A stretch of DNA of 64,000 nucleotides from Luteimonas panaciterrae (lineage in GTDB: Bacteria; Pseudomonadota; Gammaproteobacteria; Xanthomonadales; Xanthomonadaceae). Positions within the stretch are counted from its first letter, which is position 1. Each line of letters opens with the position of its first letter. Location of the stretch: assembly GCF_020511115.1 (NCBI RefSeq), contig NZ_JAJAVH010000002.1, positions 1 to 64,000 on the forward strand, in the 5' to 3' direction. Below, piece by piece: positions 23,750 through 33,088 of the stretch. The notes under the pieces are model-generated. The model had not been told where the DNA came from. It saw only the letters and a program-made list of their open reading frames with translations, and made no database searches. The position numbers were made by a program, and so were the translations under genes.

Positions 23750-26263
23750 ATGTCGTTGAAACAACATGTCTTGTGCATTTCGATGCGTCGCGCGCTGATC
23801 GGCGCGTGCGCGCTGTCGTTCTCCGCGATCGCGCCGATCGCGGTCGCCCAGGAAGCACAGGAGGCATCGCCGCCGCAAACGCAGCCATCGCCGCAGGCGC
23901 AAGCGCCCGCGCAGGCGAAGGAAGCGGTGACGCTGGATCGCATGATCGTGACCGCGCAGAGCCGCGAGCAGGAATTGCAGGACGTGCCGATCGCGCTGCA
24001 GGTGGTGAACGAACAGCTGCTCGGTGATGTCGGCGCCGAGAATCTCGGCGATATCGAGGGGTTCGTGCCGGGTCTGCAGGTCAACAGCAACCAGCCGACG
24101 CAGCCCAGTTTCCAGCTGCGAGGCATCCAGACCGACGATTTCGGCATCGGTACGGATTCGGCCGTCGGCGTCTACATCGACGGCGTCTATGCGGGCCGAG
24201 GTGGCGGTGTGCTGCTACCGTTCACCGATGTTGAGCGCATCGAGATCCTGAAAGGACCGCAAGGCACGCTGTTCGGTCGCAACACCGCGGCCGGCGCCAT
24301 TTCGATCATCACCAACAAGCCCAGCGACGAGCAGGAAGCACGCGCCAAGCTGCGTCTGGGCAATGACCATAAGCAGTACCTCGAAGCGATGGTCAATCTG
24401 CCGACGGGCGAGGATTCGGCGCTGCGCTTGAACGGCCTGTTCAATCACAGCAAGGGCTGGATCAAGGACGCCGCCACCGGCGAGGATCTGAATCCCGAGA
24501 ACAACTGGGCGACACGCGCCGCCTGGCGCATGCGCTTCGGCGACAACACCAGCGCGGTGCTGAGTTGGGATCACGAAAGCCTGAGCCAGCGCGCGCAGGC
24601 GACGACCGGGATCGTTGCCCTGCCGCCTGAGCCCGGCGTGCCCCCGGTGCCGGTGGACGAGACCGCCTATCTCGATCCGCGCAAGACGCCGACCTACAAC
24701 GACGCCATCGGCAGCGACGAATCACGCCGTTTCGACGGCGTCACCCTGATCGTCGACCACAGCATGGACTGGGGTTCGATGACCTCGACCACGGCTTGGC
24801 GCGACTACGACTCCAACAACACCGCGGTCGACGAGGACGGCACCAATCGCCGCAACCTGTACATCGATTCCACCAACACCGAAAGCAGCCGCAGCTACTA
24901 CCAGGAGATCAAGTTCAACGGCAGCAACGAGCACGTCGATTGGGTGGCGGGCGCGAGCTACTACGACGAGAAGTCGCAGCAGACCAGCGAAGTGAACCTG
25001 TTCAGCGACAGCGTGGACACGGCGATGGTCAGCAGCGGTCTGATCCCGCCGGAATTCGTGCAGCCCAATGGTCCGCTGCCGCCGGGTGTCGGCTTGTTCA
25101 CCTTCGGCCAGGGATTGCTCGACGCGTTTAACATCCCGATCAAGCTGCTCGGACAACCCTGGAACGAGGCCTATCACAACAGGCTGAAGTCGAAGTCCTA
25201 CGCCTTGTTCGGCGACGTGATCTGGCACGTCAACGACAAGCTCAATCTCACCTTCGGCTTGCGCTACACGCGTGACAAGAAGGAGTTCAGCTGGTTCAAT
25301 CCCGATCGCACCGCGCCCGGACTCGACGCCAGCCTCGACCAGCTCGAACAGATGGGATTGCTGGCCGCGCTGGGCCTGAACCGGGATGACTTGCTCTTCA
25401 ACGTCGCCTTCAGCGATCCGGTGTCCGAGCTCTATCGCAATCAGACCGTGCGCACCAAGCACGCCTGGTCCGATTTCAGCCCGCGCTTCGTCGTCGACTA
25501 TCACCTCAACGATGACACCATGGTGTTCGCCTCGCTGGCGAAGGGCTACAAGGCCGGTGGCTACAACGCGTTGCAGATCAACAGCCGCTTCGACAACGAA
25601 GAGGTGTGGAACTTCGAGACTGGCATCAAGCAGGCATTCCCGGATCTGCGCCTGCAATACAACGCCTCGCTCTTCTACTACGTCTATGACAACCGGCAGT
25701 CGACGGTGCTGGATTTCAGCACCGACATCCCGCGCTTCGTGGTCGATACCGCCGACATCGAGGCCTACGGACTCGACTTCGACACGGTGTGGAAGCCGAC
25801 CGACGCGCTGAGCCTCGACTTCAACGTCGAATACATCGATTCCACGTACAAGGAGTACAAGGTCGGCAATGATGATTTGAGCGGGCAGCCCAGCGGCGAG
25901 CCGCGCTGGTCGTTCGCGGCCGGTGTGAACTACCTCTGGAATCTGAATGAGGCCGGCGATGTGCGCTTCACGCTCCGTCATGCCTATCGCGGCAAGGCCC
26001 GCTGCAACGATCAGTCGCAGGAGCAGGGCGCCTGTGGTCCCAGCCGCGCGCTCGACCTCGGCGAGGCGGAGAACCGCACCGACGTGCGCGTGGCCTGGAC
26101 CTCGCCGCGCGGGCACTGGACCTGGGCCGTGTTCGGCAACAACGTTTTCGACAACCAGTACATCAACTCGCTCGGCACCTACGGCAAGACCGTGCTCGGC
26201 ACGGTCGGCGCGCGCGTCACCGCGCCACGCATGTACGGTGTGGAGGCACAGCTGAAGTTCTGA
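23750..26263 (+). CDS. TonB-dependent outer-membrane receptor
   Basis: The product is 837 aa from the ATG at 23750, preceded by an extended purine-rich AGGGGAGAGGGAA ribosome site; an ATG at 23717 adds 11 residues. A signal peptide ends near IAPIAVAQEA. A TonB-box-like LDRMIVTAQ is followed by the plug domain with DVPIALQVVNEQ, RGIQTDDFG and VERIEILKGPQGTLFGRNTAAGAISIIT. A 22-strand barrel ends ...GVEAQLKF with a terminal aromatic. It would import a large or scarce ligand using the proton-motive force. It lies 51 nt after the cytochrome-like gene, so all three probably form one AraC-controlled operon. An intrinsic terminator follows. The ligand cannot be inferred. Confidence 0.93.
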   Translation: MSLKQHVLCISMRRALIGACALSFSAIAPIAVAQEAQEASPPQTQPSPQAQAPAQAKEAVTLDRMIVTAQSREQELQDVPIALQVVNEQLLGDVGAENLGDIEGFVPGLQVNSNQPTQPSFQLRGIQTDDFGIGTDSAVGVYIDGVYAGRGGGVLLPFTDVERIEILKGPQGTLFGRNTAAGAISIITNKPSDEQEARAKLRLGNDHKQYLEAMVNLPTGEDSALRLNGLFNHSKGWIKDAATGEDLNPENNWATRAAWRMRFGDNTSAVLSWDHESLSQRAQATTGIVALPPEPGVPPVPVDETAYLDPRKTPTYNDAIGSDESRRFDGVTLIVDHSMDWGSMTSTTAWRDYDSNNTAVDEDGTNRRNLYIDSTNTESSRSYYQEIKFNGSNEHVDWVAGASYYDEKSQQTSEVNLFSDSVDTAMVSSGLIPPEFVQPNGPLPPGVGLFTFGQGLLDAFNIPIKLLGQPWNEAYHNRLKSKSYALFGDVIWHVNDKLNLTFGLRYTRDKKEFSWFNPDRTAPGLDASLDQLEQMGLLAALGLNRDDLLFNVAFSDPVSELYRNQTVRTKHAWSDFSPRFVVDYHLNDDTMVFASLAKGYKAGGYNALQINSRFDNEEVWNFETGIKQAFPDLRLQYNASLFYYVYDNRQSTVLDFSTDIPRFVVDTADIEAYGLDFDTVWKPTDALSLDFNVEYIDSTYKEYKVGNDDLSGQPSGEPRWSFAAGVNYLWNLNEAGDVRFTLRHAYRGKARCNDQSQEQGACGPSRALDLGEAENRTDVRVAWTSPRGHWTWAVFGNNVFDNQYINSLGTYGKTVLGTVGARVTAPRMYGVEAQLKF

Positions 26264-26273
26264 GGCCAATCCC

Positions 26274-26301
26274 AACCCCGACCGCGCGTCGGGGTTTTGG
26301 T
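26274..26301 (+). terminator. Intrinsic terminator after the TonB-receptor gene
   Basis: A 9-bp stem AACCCCGAC/GTCGGGGTT (26274-26282 with 26288-26296, 5-nt loop) is followed by a short T-rich tail. It ends the beta-helix/cytochrome/TonB operon before recG. Confidence 0.75.
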
Positions 26302-26329
26302 TTGCGGGCGTTCCCGGCATGCTTGTCGC

Positions 26330-28444
26330 ATGCCGGCGTCCGTTCCCAATCCATCCGCATCTGATCGCGTCGATCCCGCCCACACGCCGTTGACGGCTCT
26401 GCCGGGCGTCGGCGCGCGCGTGGCGGAAAAGCTCGCGGCGCGCGATCTCCACAACCTGCAGGACCTGTGGCTGCTGCTGCCGCGGCAGTACGAGGACCGC
26501 ACCGCGCTGACACCGATCCGGGTGCTGCAGCCGGGCCTGACGGCGCAGGTGGAGGGCAGGGTGGAGGCGGTCGAGCGCGGTTTCCGCTATCGGCCGATGC
26601 TGCGCGTGGCGATCAGCGACGGTTCGCAGGGCACGCTGGTGCTGCGTTTCTTTCATTTTCGCGCGGCGCAGGTGGCGCAGTTCACGCCGGGCGCGCGACT
26701 GCGCGCCTATGGCACGCCGCGTCCGGGCCAGCATGGTCTGGAAATGGTGCATCCGAGCTATCGCATCCTCGGCGCGGACGATGCCGCCGAGCTGAGCGAA
26801 GGGCTCGATCCGGTCTATCCCGCCATCGAGGGCATCGGCCCGGCGACACTGCGCAAACTGATCGGACAAGCGCTCGATCATCTGCCCGACGAGCAGGCGC
26901 TGGAACTGCTACCGCAGGCGTGGTTGCAGGAACGCAAGCTGCCCGGCCTGCGCGATGCATTGCGGATCATGCATCGCCCGCCGAAGGATGCCGACGTGGC
27001 CGCGCTGCTGGCCGGTACGCATCCTGCGCAGCGTCGTCTGGCATTGGAGGAATTGCTCGCCCACCATCTCAGCCTGCGTCGTCAGCGCATCGCCTTGCAG
27101 GCGCATGCGGCGACGCCGCTGCGTGGCGGGACATTGGCGGACAAGTTGCGCAAGGCATTGCCGTTCGCGCTCACGGGCGCGCAGGAGCGCGTGTACGCGC
27201 AGGTGCGCGAGGACTTGGCGAAGGCGATGCCGATGCTGCGCCTGGTGCAGGGCGATGTCGGCAGCGGCAAGACCGTGGTCGCGGCGCTCGCGGCGCTGCT
27301 GGCGATCGAGAACGGGCGGCAGGCCGCGCTGATGGCGCCGACCGAGCTGCTCGCCGAGCAGCACCTCAACAATCTGCGCGCATGGTTGGAGCCGCTCGGT
27401 GTGCGCATCGCCTGGCTGGCGGGCAAGGTCGCCGGCCGCGCGCGTGAAACCGCGCTGGCGTCGGTGGCTGGTGGCGAAGCGCAGTTGGTCGTCGGTACGC
27501 ATGCGCTGATGCAGGAGGGTGTGGTCTTCCGCGATCTCGCGCTGGCGATCGTCGACGAGCAGCATCGCTTCGGCGTGCACCAGCGCCTGGCATTGAGAGA
27601 CAAAGGCGGCGAGGACGGCCGCGTCCCGCATCAGTTGGTGATGACCGCGACGCCGATCCCACGCACGCTGGCGATGGCGGCCTACGCCGATCTCGACGTC
27701 TCGGCGATCGACGAACTGCCGCCGGGCCGCACGCCGGTGCAGACGGTCGTGCTCAGCGGCGAACGCCGGCCGGAGCTGGTGGAACGCATCCGCGCCGCCT
27801 GCGCCGAAGGACGGCAGGCGTACTGGGTGTGCACGATCATCGACGAATCGGATGAAGTGATCGCGCAGGCCGCGCAGGCCACGTTCGAAGCCTTGTCGAA
27901 GGCGCTGCCGGCATTGCGCGTCGGCTTCGTGCACGGGCGCATGAAGGCACGCGACAAGCAGGCGGCGATGATCGCGTTCAAATCCGGGGAGCTCGATCTG
28001 CTGGTGGCGACCACGGTGATCGAGGTCGGCGTCGACGTGCCGAATGCTTCGTTGATGATCGTCGAGAATGCGGAGCGGCTGGGGCTGGCGCAATTGCATC
28101 AGCTGCGCGGCCGTGTCGGTCGCGGTTCCGCGGCATCGACTTGTGTGCTGCTGTACCAGCCGCCGTTGTCGATGATGGCGAAGCAGCGATTGGAGACGAT
28201 GCGCCAGACCAACGACGGCTTCGTCATCGCCGAGAAGGATCTGGAACTGCGCGGTCCCGGCGAACTGCTCGGCACGCGTCAGACGGGTTTGGCTGCGTTC
28301 CGCGTCGCCGATCTGGCTCGCGATGCCGATCTGCTGCCGTTCGTGCATCGCGTGGCCGAGCGTCTGCTGCAGGAATCGCCGCAGCTGGCGGACCGGCTGG
28401 TCGATCGCTGGATCGGCAGCGCCGCGCGCTATGCCGCTGCCTGA
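26330..28444 (+). CDS. recG: ATP-dependent DNA helicase RecG
   Basis: The product is 704 aa from the ATG at 26330; an upstream in-frame TTG gives only 11 extra residues and overlaps the terminator tail. RecG remodels stalled replication forks and Holliday junctions. The wedge OB-fold (about 55-150) follows LTALPGVGARVAEKLAARDL. Helicase motifs are GDVGSGKT (Walker A), DEQHRFGVHQR (DEXH box), MTATPIPRTLA, and ATTVIEVGVDVPNA with QLRGRVGRG (motif VI). Length matches the family (about 690 aa). No RNA gene or partner follows; the 28445-28640 gap has only weak remnants. Confidence 0.97.
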   Translation: MPASVPNPSASDRVDPAHTPLTALPGVGARVAEKLAARDLHNLQDLWLLLPRQYEDRTALTPIRVLQPGLTAQVEGRVEAVERGFRYRPMLRVAISDGSQGTLVLRFFHFRAAQVAQFTPGARLRAYGTPRPGQHGLEMVHPSYRILGADDAAELSEGLDPVYPAIEGIGPATLRKLIGQALDHLPDEQALELLPQAWLQERKLPGLRDALRIMHRPPKDADVAALLAGTHPAQRRLALEELLAHHLSLRRQRIALQAHAATPLRGGTLADKLRKALPFALTGAQERVYAQVREDLAKAMPMLRLVQGDVGSGKTVVAALAALLAIENGRQAALMAPTELLAEQHLNNLRAWLEPLGVRIAWLAGKVAGRARETALASVAGGEAQLVVGTHALMQEGVVFRDLALAIVDEQHRFGVHQRLALRDKGGEDGRVPHQLVMTATPIPRTLAMAAYADLDVSAIDELPPGRTPVQTVVLSGERRPELVERIRAACAEGRQAYWVCTIIDESDEVIAQAAQATFEALSKALPALRVGFVHGRMKARDKQAAMIAFKSGELDLLVATTVIEVGVDVPNASLMIVENAERLGLAQLHQLRGRVGRGSAASTCVLLYQPPLSMMAKQRLETMRQTNDGFVIAEKDLELRGPGELLGTRQTGLAAFRVADLARDADLLPFVHRVAERLLQESPQLADRLVDRWIGSAARYAAA

Positions 28445-28640
28445 TTCTGCATCGATTGTCGACAGTCATGTCGTGAGGCGCTGGTTCGGCGCGCATTTCG
28501 CCGAGCTGCATCCGGCCTTGCAGGCATTGATCGTGACGACGGCGTCGAGACGGGGCGCTATCGCTTCGGTGTCGTGTTATCGCTGACCGTTCTCAGGCTA
28601 CTGTTGCGCTACGAAGGCATCCTGCGAATCAGTGTGCCGT

Positions 28641-29315
28641 TCAGCGCACCGCGATGAGGGATTTGCTCAGCCCGAAGACACGCTCCCGTTCCATCCGGGC
28701 TTCCGGGAACAGGCTGGTGAAGCGAGTCGCGTCGAGCAGGCTCGAATCCTCGATGTAGTTGGCTGCCTGGTCGAACGAGGTGGCGCGCGGGAAGGCGCCG
28801 CAGTTGCGACTGCGCACCAGGGCGATCCGCCAGGGTTCCGGCAGCCAATGAAAAAACGGCACGCGGAAATGCGGTTCGAGCGGGAACCAGTAGTCCGGCG
28901 TCTGCACGAAGTAACGCGGCGCCAGCCGACGCACCTCATTGGCCATGCGCTGCATGTCACCCCAGCGGCCGACATGCTCGATCACCGAATTCGAGTGTGC
29001 GATGTCGAAACTCCGATCCGCGAAACGCGACAGGTCCCGGCAGTCGCCAGCCAGACTGGTGAAGCGCGGATCGGTGACGGGTTCGGCTTTCAGATTGACG
29101 AGTGTGAACACCAGCGGGCGACCGCCCCAGACCGGTTCAAGATCGAGCCAGTACGACACGGTGCCGCCGACATCCAGTACATGGACCTGATCTTTCTCGC
29201 GCAGCACCTCGTCGACGATGGCGACGAAGCCGGCCAGGCGTCGTGCCCGGTACTTGGTCTGCGTGCCCCAGTGCGCATCGCCCGGCTTGGGAGCGAGCGT
29301 GGTTCCGGAATTCAT
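28641..29315 (-). CDS. Class I SAM-dependent methyltransferase
   Basis: The product is 224 aa. The glycine-rich SAM loop is VLDVGGTVSYWL, with an acidic residue after the second strand (LVNLK). The motif FDIAHSNSVIEHVG is typical of the Methyltransf_11 type. A C-terminal region with PDYWFPLEPHFRVPFFHWLP resembles methyltransferases in surface-polysaccharide or natural-product loci, but the acceptor is unknown. It has an AGGGGAC site upstream of the ATG. It is divergent from the nucleoside hydrolase gene and convergent with recG, and apparently monocistronic. Confidence 0.87.
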   Translation of the reverse strand: MNSGTTLAPKPGDAHWGTQTKYRARRLAGFVAIVDEVLREKDQVHVLDVGGTVSYWLDLEPVWGGRPLVFTLVNLKAEPVTDPRFTSLAGDCRDLSRFADRSFDIAHSNSVIEHVGRWGDMQRMANEVRRLAPRYFVQTPDYWFPLEPHFRVPFFHWLPEPWRIALVRSRNCGAFPRATSFDQAANYIEDSSLLDATRFTSLFPEARMERERVFGLSKSLIAVR

Positions 29316-29474
29316 GGGAGTGTCCCCTGTGATGCACTGCGCTGTGCTGGCCCCGAAACCACCCTATGCCCAACAGTGTCTACGTCACATAAAGACGGGG
29401 ACGTACCCCTCCCCAGGGCCGGGAATGGCGCGAAAAAAGCGTATAAACTTCCCCGCCGAGTCCAGATACCCAGC

Positions 29475-30413
29475 ATGACCGACAAGACTCCGCTGCTCAT
29501 CGACACCGATCCCGGCGTCGACGATGCCCTCGCCCTGCTGATGGCATTCAACGATTCCCGACACGACGTCGTCGGATTGACCGTCGCCGCCGGCAACGTC
29601 GGCCTCAAGCACACCGTCGCCAATGCCCTGAAGCTGTGCGAAGTGGCCGGTCGCGCGGACATTCCCGTATTCGCCGGTTGCGCCGGCCCCTTGCTGCATC
29701 CGGCACCGGATGCCGGCTACGTGCATGGGCAGGACGGCTTCGGCGACGTCGGCTATGAGCCCGCCAAGCACAAGGCCGAGGCCGAGCACGCCGCGCAGGC
29801 GATCCTGCGCTTCTCGCACGCGCATGCCGGCAAATTGCTGCTGGTGGCGCTGGGGCCGCTGACCAACATCGCGTTGGCGCTCAAGCTCGATCCCACGCTG
29901 CCGCAGCGCGTGGCGCGTTTCGTGGTGATGGGCGGCGCGGTGACCTGCCAGGGCAACATCACGCCGGCCGCCGAGTTCAACATCTACTTCGATCCCGAGG
30001 CGGCGCACATCGTCTTCGACGCCTTCGAGCGTATCGAACTGGCCGACTGGGAGGCCGTGATCGCGCACGGGCTGCATCACGCCCGCGTGGCCGAATGGCT
30101 GAAGGCCGGCACCGAGCGCGGGCGCTTCTACGACCGCATTTCCGAGAAGACCCGGCTGTGGTCGATCGATCGCCGCGGCGACCACTGGTTCGCCGCCGAC
30201 GCCCTGGCCATGGCCTATGCGCTGGAGCCGGACGGGGCACTGGAAGTGCTCGAACGCCCGATCTCGATCGAGCTCGAAGGCCGCCACGGCCGCGGCGCGA
30301 CCGTGGTCGACTGGCGCCGCCAGGAAGGGCTTCCGGACAAGGCGGCGATCCTGATGCGCTACGACCAGGACCGCTTCGAGTCGCTGATCCAAGCGGCGCT
30401 GGCCGCGGGCTAG
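29475..30413 (+). CDS. Inosine/uridine-preferring nucleoside hydrolase
   Basis: The product is 312 aa from the ATG at 29475. It cleaves the N-glycosidic bond of ribonucleosides. The calcium-binding family signature [18 protein letters not shown] is at the N-terminus. [41 protein letters not shown] and a later Asp in [13 protein letters not shown] complete the metal and ribose site. Base specificity cannot be assigned. A TATAAA-type -10 element lies about 25 nt upstream in a short gap that also holds the GGGGACGTACCCC motif. In-frame sequence upstream of 29475 is antisense to the methyltransferase and not coding. Confidence 0.94.
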   Translation: MTDKTPLLIDTDPGVDDALALLMAFNDSRHDVVGLTVAAGNVGLKHTVANALKLCEVAGRADIPVFAGCAGPLLHPAPDAGYVHGQDGFGDVGYEPAKHKAEAEHAAQAILRFSHAHAGKLLLVALGPLTNIALALKLDPTLPQRVARFVVMGGAVTCQGNITPAAEFNIYFDPEAAHIVFDAFERIELADWEAVIAHGLHHARVAEWLKAGTERGRFYDRISEKTRLWSIDRRGDHWFAADALAMAYALEPDGALEVLERPISIELEGRHGRGATVVDWRRQEGLPDKAAILMRYDQDRFESLIQAALAAG

Positions 30414-30465
30414 GGCGGGAAAACCGCCCGGAACCAGGCGGAAATCGGACCGGAATTGGGCCGGG

Positions 30466-30495
30466 TTGCATGATCCGGGCGGAGCGGGCTAAAAT
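30466..30495 (+). promoter_or_regulatory. Sigma-70-type promoter of rpmE2
   Basis: TTGCAT (30466-30471) and TAAAAT (30490-30495) are spaced by 18 nt, 34 nt before the rpmE2 start codon. Confidence 0.5.
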
Positions 30496-30529
30496 GCCGC
30501 TCTTTCCTTGCATGAATCTGGTGCCCGCC

Positions 30530-30772
30530 ATGAAGGCCGACATCCACCCCCAATACCGCGAAGTCGTCTTCCAGGACGTGACTTCGGATTTCAAGTTCCT
30601 GACCCGCTCGACCCTTGGCAGCAAGGAGACGATCAAGTGGGAGGACGGCAGTGAGTATCCGCTGATCAAGGTGGAAATCTCCTCGGCCACGCATCCGTTC
30701 TACACCGGCCAGAACAAGGTCATGGACACCAGCGGCCGTATCGACAAGTTCAAGCGCCGCTACACCAAGTAA
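30530..30772 (+). CDS. rpmE2: 50S ribosomal protein L31 type B
   Basis: The product is 80 aa from the ATG at 30530. It has the type B features [16 protein letters not shown] and [18 protein letters not shown] with the C-terminal basic end [11 protein letters not shown]. There are no cysteines, so it lacks the zinc ribbon of type A L31. In some bacteria type B L31 replaces type A under zinc limitation. Here it may be the only copy or a paralogue; the window cannot tell. A terminator follows. Confidence 0.96.
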   Translation: MKADIHPQYREVVFQDVTSDFKFLTRSTLGSKETIKWEDGSEYPLIKVEISSATHPFYTGQNKVMDTSGRIDKFKRRYTK

Positions 30773-30802
30773 TAAGCGTCCGCGCTTCGCGCGACGCCGC
30801 CG

Positions 30803-30831
30803 CGGCCGCCCTCGGGCGGCCGTTTGCGTTT
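30803..30831 (+). terminator. Intrinsic terminator after rpmE2
   Basis: An 8-bp stem CGGCCGCC/GGCGGCCG with a CTCG loop (30803-30822) is followed by TTTGCGTTT. Confidence 0.7.
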
Positions 30832-31133
30832 CCGCGATCCCGAAAAACGAAGACGGTGGGTAGGCCATGAATTCCTGCCGCCTTGCGGGTCATGGGCGTG
30901 TGACGGTCGCATGATGCGGCGAGAAAATGTGGCGCTGCGGCCCATGAACCCCACCGTTCGCCAGGCGCAACGCTGCATCGCGCACCACCCGGCGGGATCG
31001 AGTCGGGACTCCAATCGCGCTATGCGATAATTGCTGCATCGCGGCAAGCCGCCGGCTTCGACCGCCGATCCCATCCACCAGCGCTGCCCAGGCAGCGCGG
31101 CTGTGAAAACGGCATGTTCTGAGGAGTGTTGCA
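30832..31133 (+). other. gltA upstream region with a palindromic leader hairpin
   Basis: No gene is seen here. A GATAAT -10-like element lies at 31026-31031 without a good -35. GCGCTGCC-CA-GGCAGCGC (31081-31098) is a perfect 8-bp-arm hairpin in the probable leader. A GAGGAG ribosome site at 31121-31126 lies 7 nt before the GTG start of gltA. Confidence 0.4.
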
Positions 31134-32423
31134 GTGTCAACCATCGATCAGGTCACGTTGAACGCCGGCGACAAGTCGGTCGAATTGCCGGTGCTGAAAC
31201 CGACGCTGGGCAACGGCTGTGTCGACATCGCCAAGCTCACCAAGGAGACGGGGTTGTTCACCTACGACTCCGGCTTCACGGCGACGGCGAGCTGCAAGTC
31301 CGCCATCACCTACATCGACGGCGACAACGGCGTGCTGCTGTATCGCGGCTACCCCATCGAGCAGCTTGCGAAGGATTCCAGCTTCCTCGAAGTCGCCTAT
31401 CTGCTGATGAACGGCGAACTGCCGGACAAGGCGCAATTCGCCGCCTTCGACGACGAAGTCACGCATCACACGATGATGCACGAGTCGCTGAAGAACTTCC
31501 TGCACGGTTTCCATTACGACGCGCATCCGATGGCGATCCTGTGCGCCTCGGTGGCCTCGCTGTCGGCGTTCTATCACGACACGCTCGATCTCAATGATCC
31601 CGAGCAGCGCCGCCTGGCCGCGATCCGCCTGATCGCCAAGGTGCCGACGATCGCCGCGGCCGCCTACCGTTATTCGATCGGCTGGCCGGTCCGTTATCCG
31701 CGCAACAACCTCGAATACGTCGACCGCTTCCTGCACATGATGTTCGAGGTGCCGAGCGAGCCGTTGCAGCTGAACCCGGTGGTCGCCAAGGCGCTGGATC
31801 TGCTGTTCATCCTGCACGCCGATCACGAGCAGAACGCCTCGACCTCGACCGTGCGCCTGGTCGGTTCCACCGGCGCCAATCCCTACGCTTCGGTCGCCGC
31901 CGGCATCGCCGCGCTGTGGGGCCCGGCGCACGGCGGCGCCAACGAAGCGGTGCTGAAGATGCTGGCCGAAATCGGCGACGCCAAGAACGTCGAGAGCGCG
32001 GTAGCCAAGGCCAAGGACAAGGAATCCGGCTTCCGCCTGATGGGCTTCGGCCATCGCGTCTACAAGAACTTCGATCCGCGCGCCAAGATCATCCGCGAGA
32101 TGACGCACAAGGTGCTGGGCGAACTCGGCGTCAACGATCCGTTGCTGGAAGTGGCGCTGAAGCTGGAAGAGGCGGCGCTGAAGGACGAGTACTTCATCCA
32201 GCGCAAGCTCTACCCGAACGTCGATTTCTACAGCGGCATCATCTACAAGGCGCTGAAGATTCCGACCGAGATGTTCACGGTCATGTTCGCCATCGCCCGC
32301 ACCGCCGGCTGGGTGGCGCATTGGCTGGAACAGCAGGTCGATCCGGAAGCGAAGATCGGCCGTCCGCGCCAGATCTACACCGGCCACGACGTGCGCGATT
32401 ACGTCGGTATCGACAAGCGCTGA
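31134..32423 (+). CDS. gltA: Citrate synthase (type II)
   Basis: The product is 429 aa from a GTG start with a well-placed GAGGAG site. It condenses oxaloacetate and acetyl-CoA to citrate at the head of the TCA cycle. The catalytic residues sit in [30 protein letters not shown] and [14 protein letters not shown], and the late active-site region is [15 protein letters not shown]. The roughly 430-aa length and N-terminal beta domain ([21 protein letters not shown]) match the hexameric, NADH-sensitive gram-negative type. The GTG of a membrane-protein gene lies 4 nt after its stop. Confidence 0.97.
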   Translation: MSTIDQVTLNAGDKSVELPVLKPTLGNGCVDIAKLTKETGLFTYDSGFTATASCKSAITYIDGDNGVLLYRGYPIEQLAKDSSFLEVAYLLMNGELPDKAQFAAFDDEVTHHTMMHESLKNFLHGFHYDAHPMAILCASVASLSAFYHDTLDLNDPEQRRLAAIRLIAKVPTIAAAAYRYSIGWPVRYPRNNLEYVDRFLHMMFEVPSEPLQLNPVVAKALDLLFILHADHEQNASTSTVRLVGSTGANPYASVAAGIAALWGPAHGGANEAVLKMLAEIGDAKNVESAVAKAKDKESGFRLMGFGHRVYKNFDPRAKIIREMTHKVLGELGVNDPLLEVALKLEEAALKDEYFIQRKLYPNVDFYSGIIYKALKIPTEMFTVMFAIARTAGWVAHWLEQQVDPEAKIGRPRQIYTGHDVRDYVGIDKR

Positions 32424-32427
32424 GCGT

Positions 32428-33000
32428 GTGAACGACGCGGCGTCGTCCGGGCGGCATTCGCTGCGCGGCTTCGTCGCGTTCAAGTGGTTGGTCTACGTTC
32501 TGCTCGCCGGGAACGTCATGCTCTACGGCATGCACGGCACCGTGACCGAGCAGATCGATACCGGTGCCTGGGTCGTGTTGCTGCTCCTGTTCGAATGGGA
32601 GACGGGTGACTGGCGAACCTCGCCGCGGTTGCGGCGATGGTTGCATGGGTTGCGCATTCCCGCCGCCGCCGCGGTGGTCTGGGCCTGTTTCGATTACGCC
32701 CTGGCGCGGGAATGGCTGGACTTCGGCAATGCCCTGACCTGGCTCGGGGTGGTGGCGTTGCTGGAGCTGGAAGTGCGCATTTCGCCGCAACGCCCGCTCG
32801 CGCACGCGTTCCGGCGTTGGGCGACCGGCTTGCTGTATCTGGCGTTGGCCGGTTTTCTACTCATCTGGTTCGTGCGTGGTGTCGGCGATGGCAGCGCGGC
32901 CGTCTGGCTGGACGCCTGGGATGCGTTGCTGTGGCTGGTGGCGTTCGTGGTGATCGAACTCAACGTCTTCGGTTTCGAGCGGCGTCCGACGACCGCTTGA
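32428..33000 (+). CDS. Uncharacterised integral membrane protein downstream of gltA
   Basis: The product is 190 aa from a GTG 4 nt after the gltA stop, so it is probably translated from the gltA mRNA. Four to five membrane helices are seen (about 15-35, 45-60, 77-95, 100-120, 130-150, with a final one near 165-182). Acidic residues lie within or beside helices (LLLFEWETGDW, LLELEVRISP, VVIELNVFGFE). That repeated helix-E-x-E pattern suggests two or three related hairpins. I do not recognise a family or function. Confidence 0.75.
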   Translation: MNDAASSGRHSLRGFVAFKWLVYVLLAGNVMLYGMHGTVTEQIDTGAWVVLLLLFEWETGDWRTSPRLRRWLHGLRIPAAAAVVWACFDYALAREWLDFGNALTWLGVVALLELEVRISPQRPLAHAFRRWATGLLYLALAGFLLIWFVRGVGDGSAAVWLDAWDALLWLVAFVVIELNVFGFERRPTTA

Positions 33001-33088
33001 ACCTGATCCTCGGCCTGACGCGCGTGGATGCGCGCGATCGCGTCCGCGCATCATCGTGCGAACAAACGATGCGGATACGACACGCCGC

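Noticed and set aside
26297-26330. TTG start for recG at 26297
   Set aside because: It adds 11 residues overlapping the preceding terminator tail; the ATG at 26330 gives the family length.
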